From contig JAFPUX010000265.1 of NCBI GenBank assembly GCA_017413145.1, positions 1 to 7,126 of the forward strand: 7,126 bases of DNA, written 5' to 3'. Under the pieces are notes generated by a model. That model saw only the letters and a program-made list of their open reading frames with translations. It did not search any database and was not told where the DNA came from. Origin of the DNA: Kiritimatiellia bacterium (GTDB lineage Bacteria > Verrucomicrobiota > Kiritimatiellia > RFP12 > UBA3636). Within the stretch, counting starts at the first letter, position 1. Each line of letters opens with the position of its first letter. Of the stretch, positions 6,722-7,126 are shown one piece after another. A program made the translations under genes and the position numbers.

Positions 6722-7126
6722 ATGTCCAAGATCCTCGGCATCGACCTGGGTACGACGAACAGCTGCATGGCCGTCATGGAAGGCGGCGAGCCCGTCGTGA
6801 TCCCCAACGCGGAAGGCCAGCGCACCACGCCCTCGGTCGTCGCGTTCACGAAGTCCGGCGAGCGCCTCGTCGGCCAGGCCGCCAAGCGCCAGGCGGTCAC
6901 CAACCCCAAGAACACGGTCTTCTCGATCAAGCGCTTCATGGGCCGCCGCTACGACGAAGTCGCCAGCGAGTGCTCGCTCGTGCCCTACGAGGTCGTGCGC
7001 GCCGCGAACGGCGACGCCGCGGTGAAGATCGGCGACAAGGTCTACTCGCCGCCCGAGATCTCCTCGATGATCCTGCAGAAGCTCAAGACGGACGCCGAGG
7101 CCTACCTCGGCGAAAAGATCACGCAG
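6722..7126 (+). CDS. dnaK: Chaperone DnaK (Hsp70), N-terminal part
   Basis: ATP-dependent Hsp70 chaperone of the cytoplasm, working with DnaJ and GrpE on unfolded proteins. The 135 codons present encode the start of the nucleotide-binding domain: the phosphate-1 loop ILGIDLGTTNSCMAVMEGGEP at 4-24, IPNAEGQRTTPSVVAF (27-42), VGQAAKRQAVTNPKNTVFSIKRFMGR (50-75) and PPEISSMILQKLK (110-122). These match bacterial DnaK without gaps. The reading frame is intact to the window edge, and the rest of the gene lies outside. Neither grpE nor dnaJ is upstream. Expression probably starts from the extended -10 promoter at 6635-6640, through a leader with a strong hairpin. Confidence 0.98.
   Translation, partial: MSKILGIDLGTTNSCMAVMEGGEPVVIPNAEGQRTTPSVVAFTKSGERLVGQAAKRQAVTNPKNTVFSIKRFMGRRYDEVASECSLVPYEVVRAANGDAAVKIGDKVYSPPEISSMILQKLKTDAEAYLGEKITQ

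Overview
This is a GC-rich bacterial chromosomal window (roughly two thirds G+C by eye) with six protein genes, four complete and two running off the edges. No phylogenetic marker is decisive. The LeuRS zinc-region sequence (SERGNHPVVRRPMRQW), of the type I associate with Chlamydiae, Verrucomicrobia and Bacteroidetes, the mostly absent Shine-Dalgarno sites and an apparently solitary GspG pseudopilin together suggest the PVC superphylum, for example a Kiritimatiellota- or Lentisphaerota-like anaerobe. That assignment is an inference.

Layout. On the minus strand, leuS (4115-1593) is followed after 9 bp by a FAD-dependent oxidoreductase of the anaerobic glycerol-3-phosphate dehydrogenase type with a C-terminal BFD-like [2Fe-2S] domain (1583 to the left edge). 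Its frame stays open through a cluster of hairpins and short repeats (1-153) and is still open at the edge. A 153-bp divergent promoter region (4116-4268) separates this unit from the plus-strand genes: a cytoplasmic parvulin-type prolyl isomerase (4269-5141), a sugar-phosphate-type nucleotidyltransferase (5190-6059), a GspG-like pseudopilin whose start overlaps the preceding stop (6056-6496), and, after a 225-bp regulatory region, the first 135 codons of dnaK (6722 to the right edge).

The genes do not form one pathway. They cover translation (leuS), glycerol-3-phosphate oxidation (FAD protein), protein folding (parvulin, DnaK), sugar-nucleotide activation and a type II secretion/pilus component. 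I see no CRISPR array, transposase, RNA gene, toxin-antitoxin pair or recognisable new multi-gene system. What stands out is non-coding: a near-perfect 37-bp palindrome and coding-compatible repeats at the end of the FAD gene; a 15-bp palindrome exactly between two divergent promoters; two promoters sharing an extended -10 and upstream bases; a strict 8-bp tandem repeat where the nucleotidyltransferase ribosome-binding site should be; and a dnaK leader with a GGGAC motif cluster and a strong hairpin.
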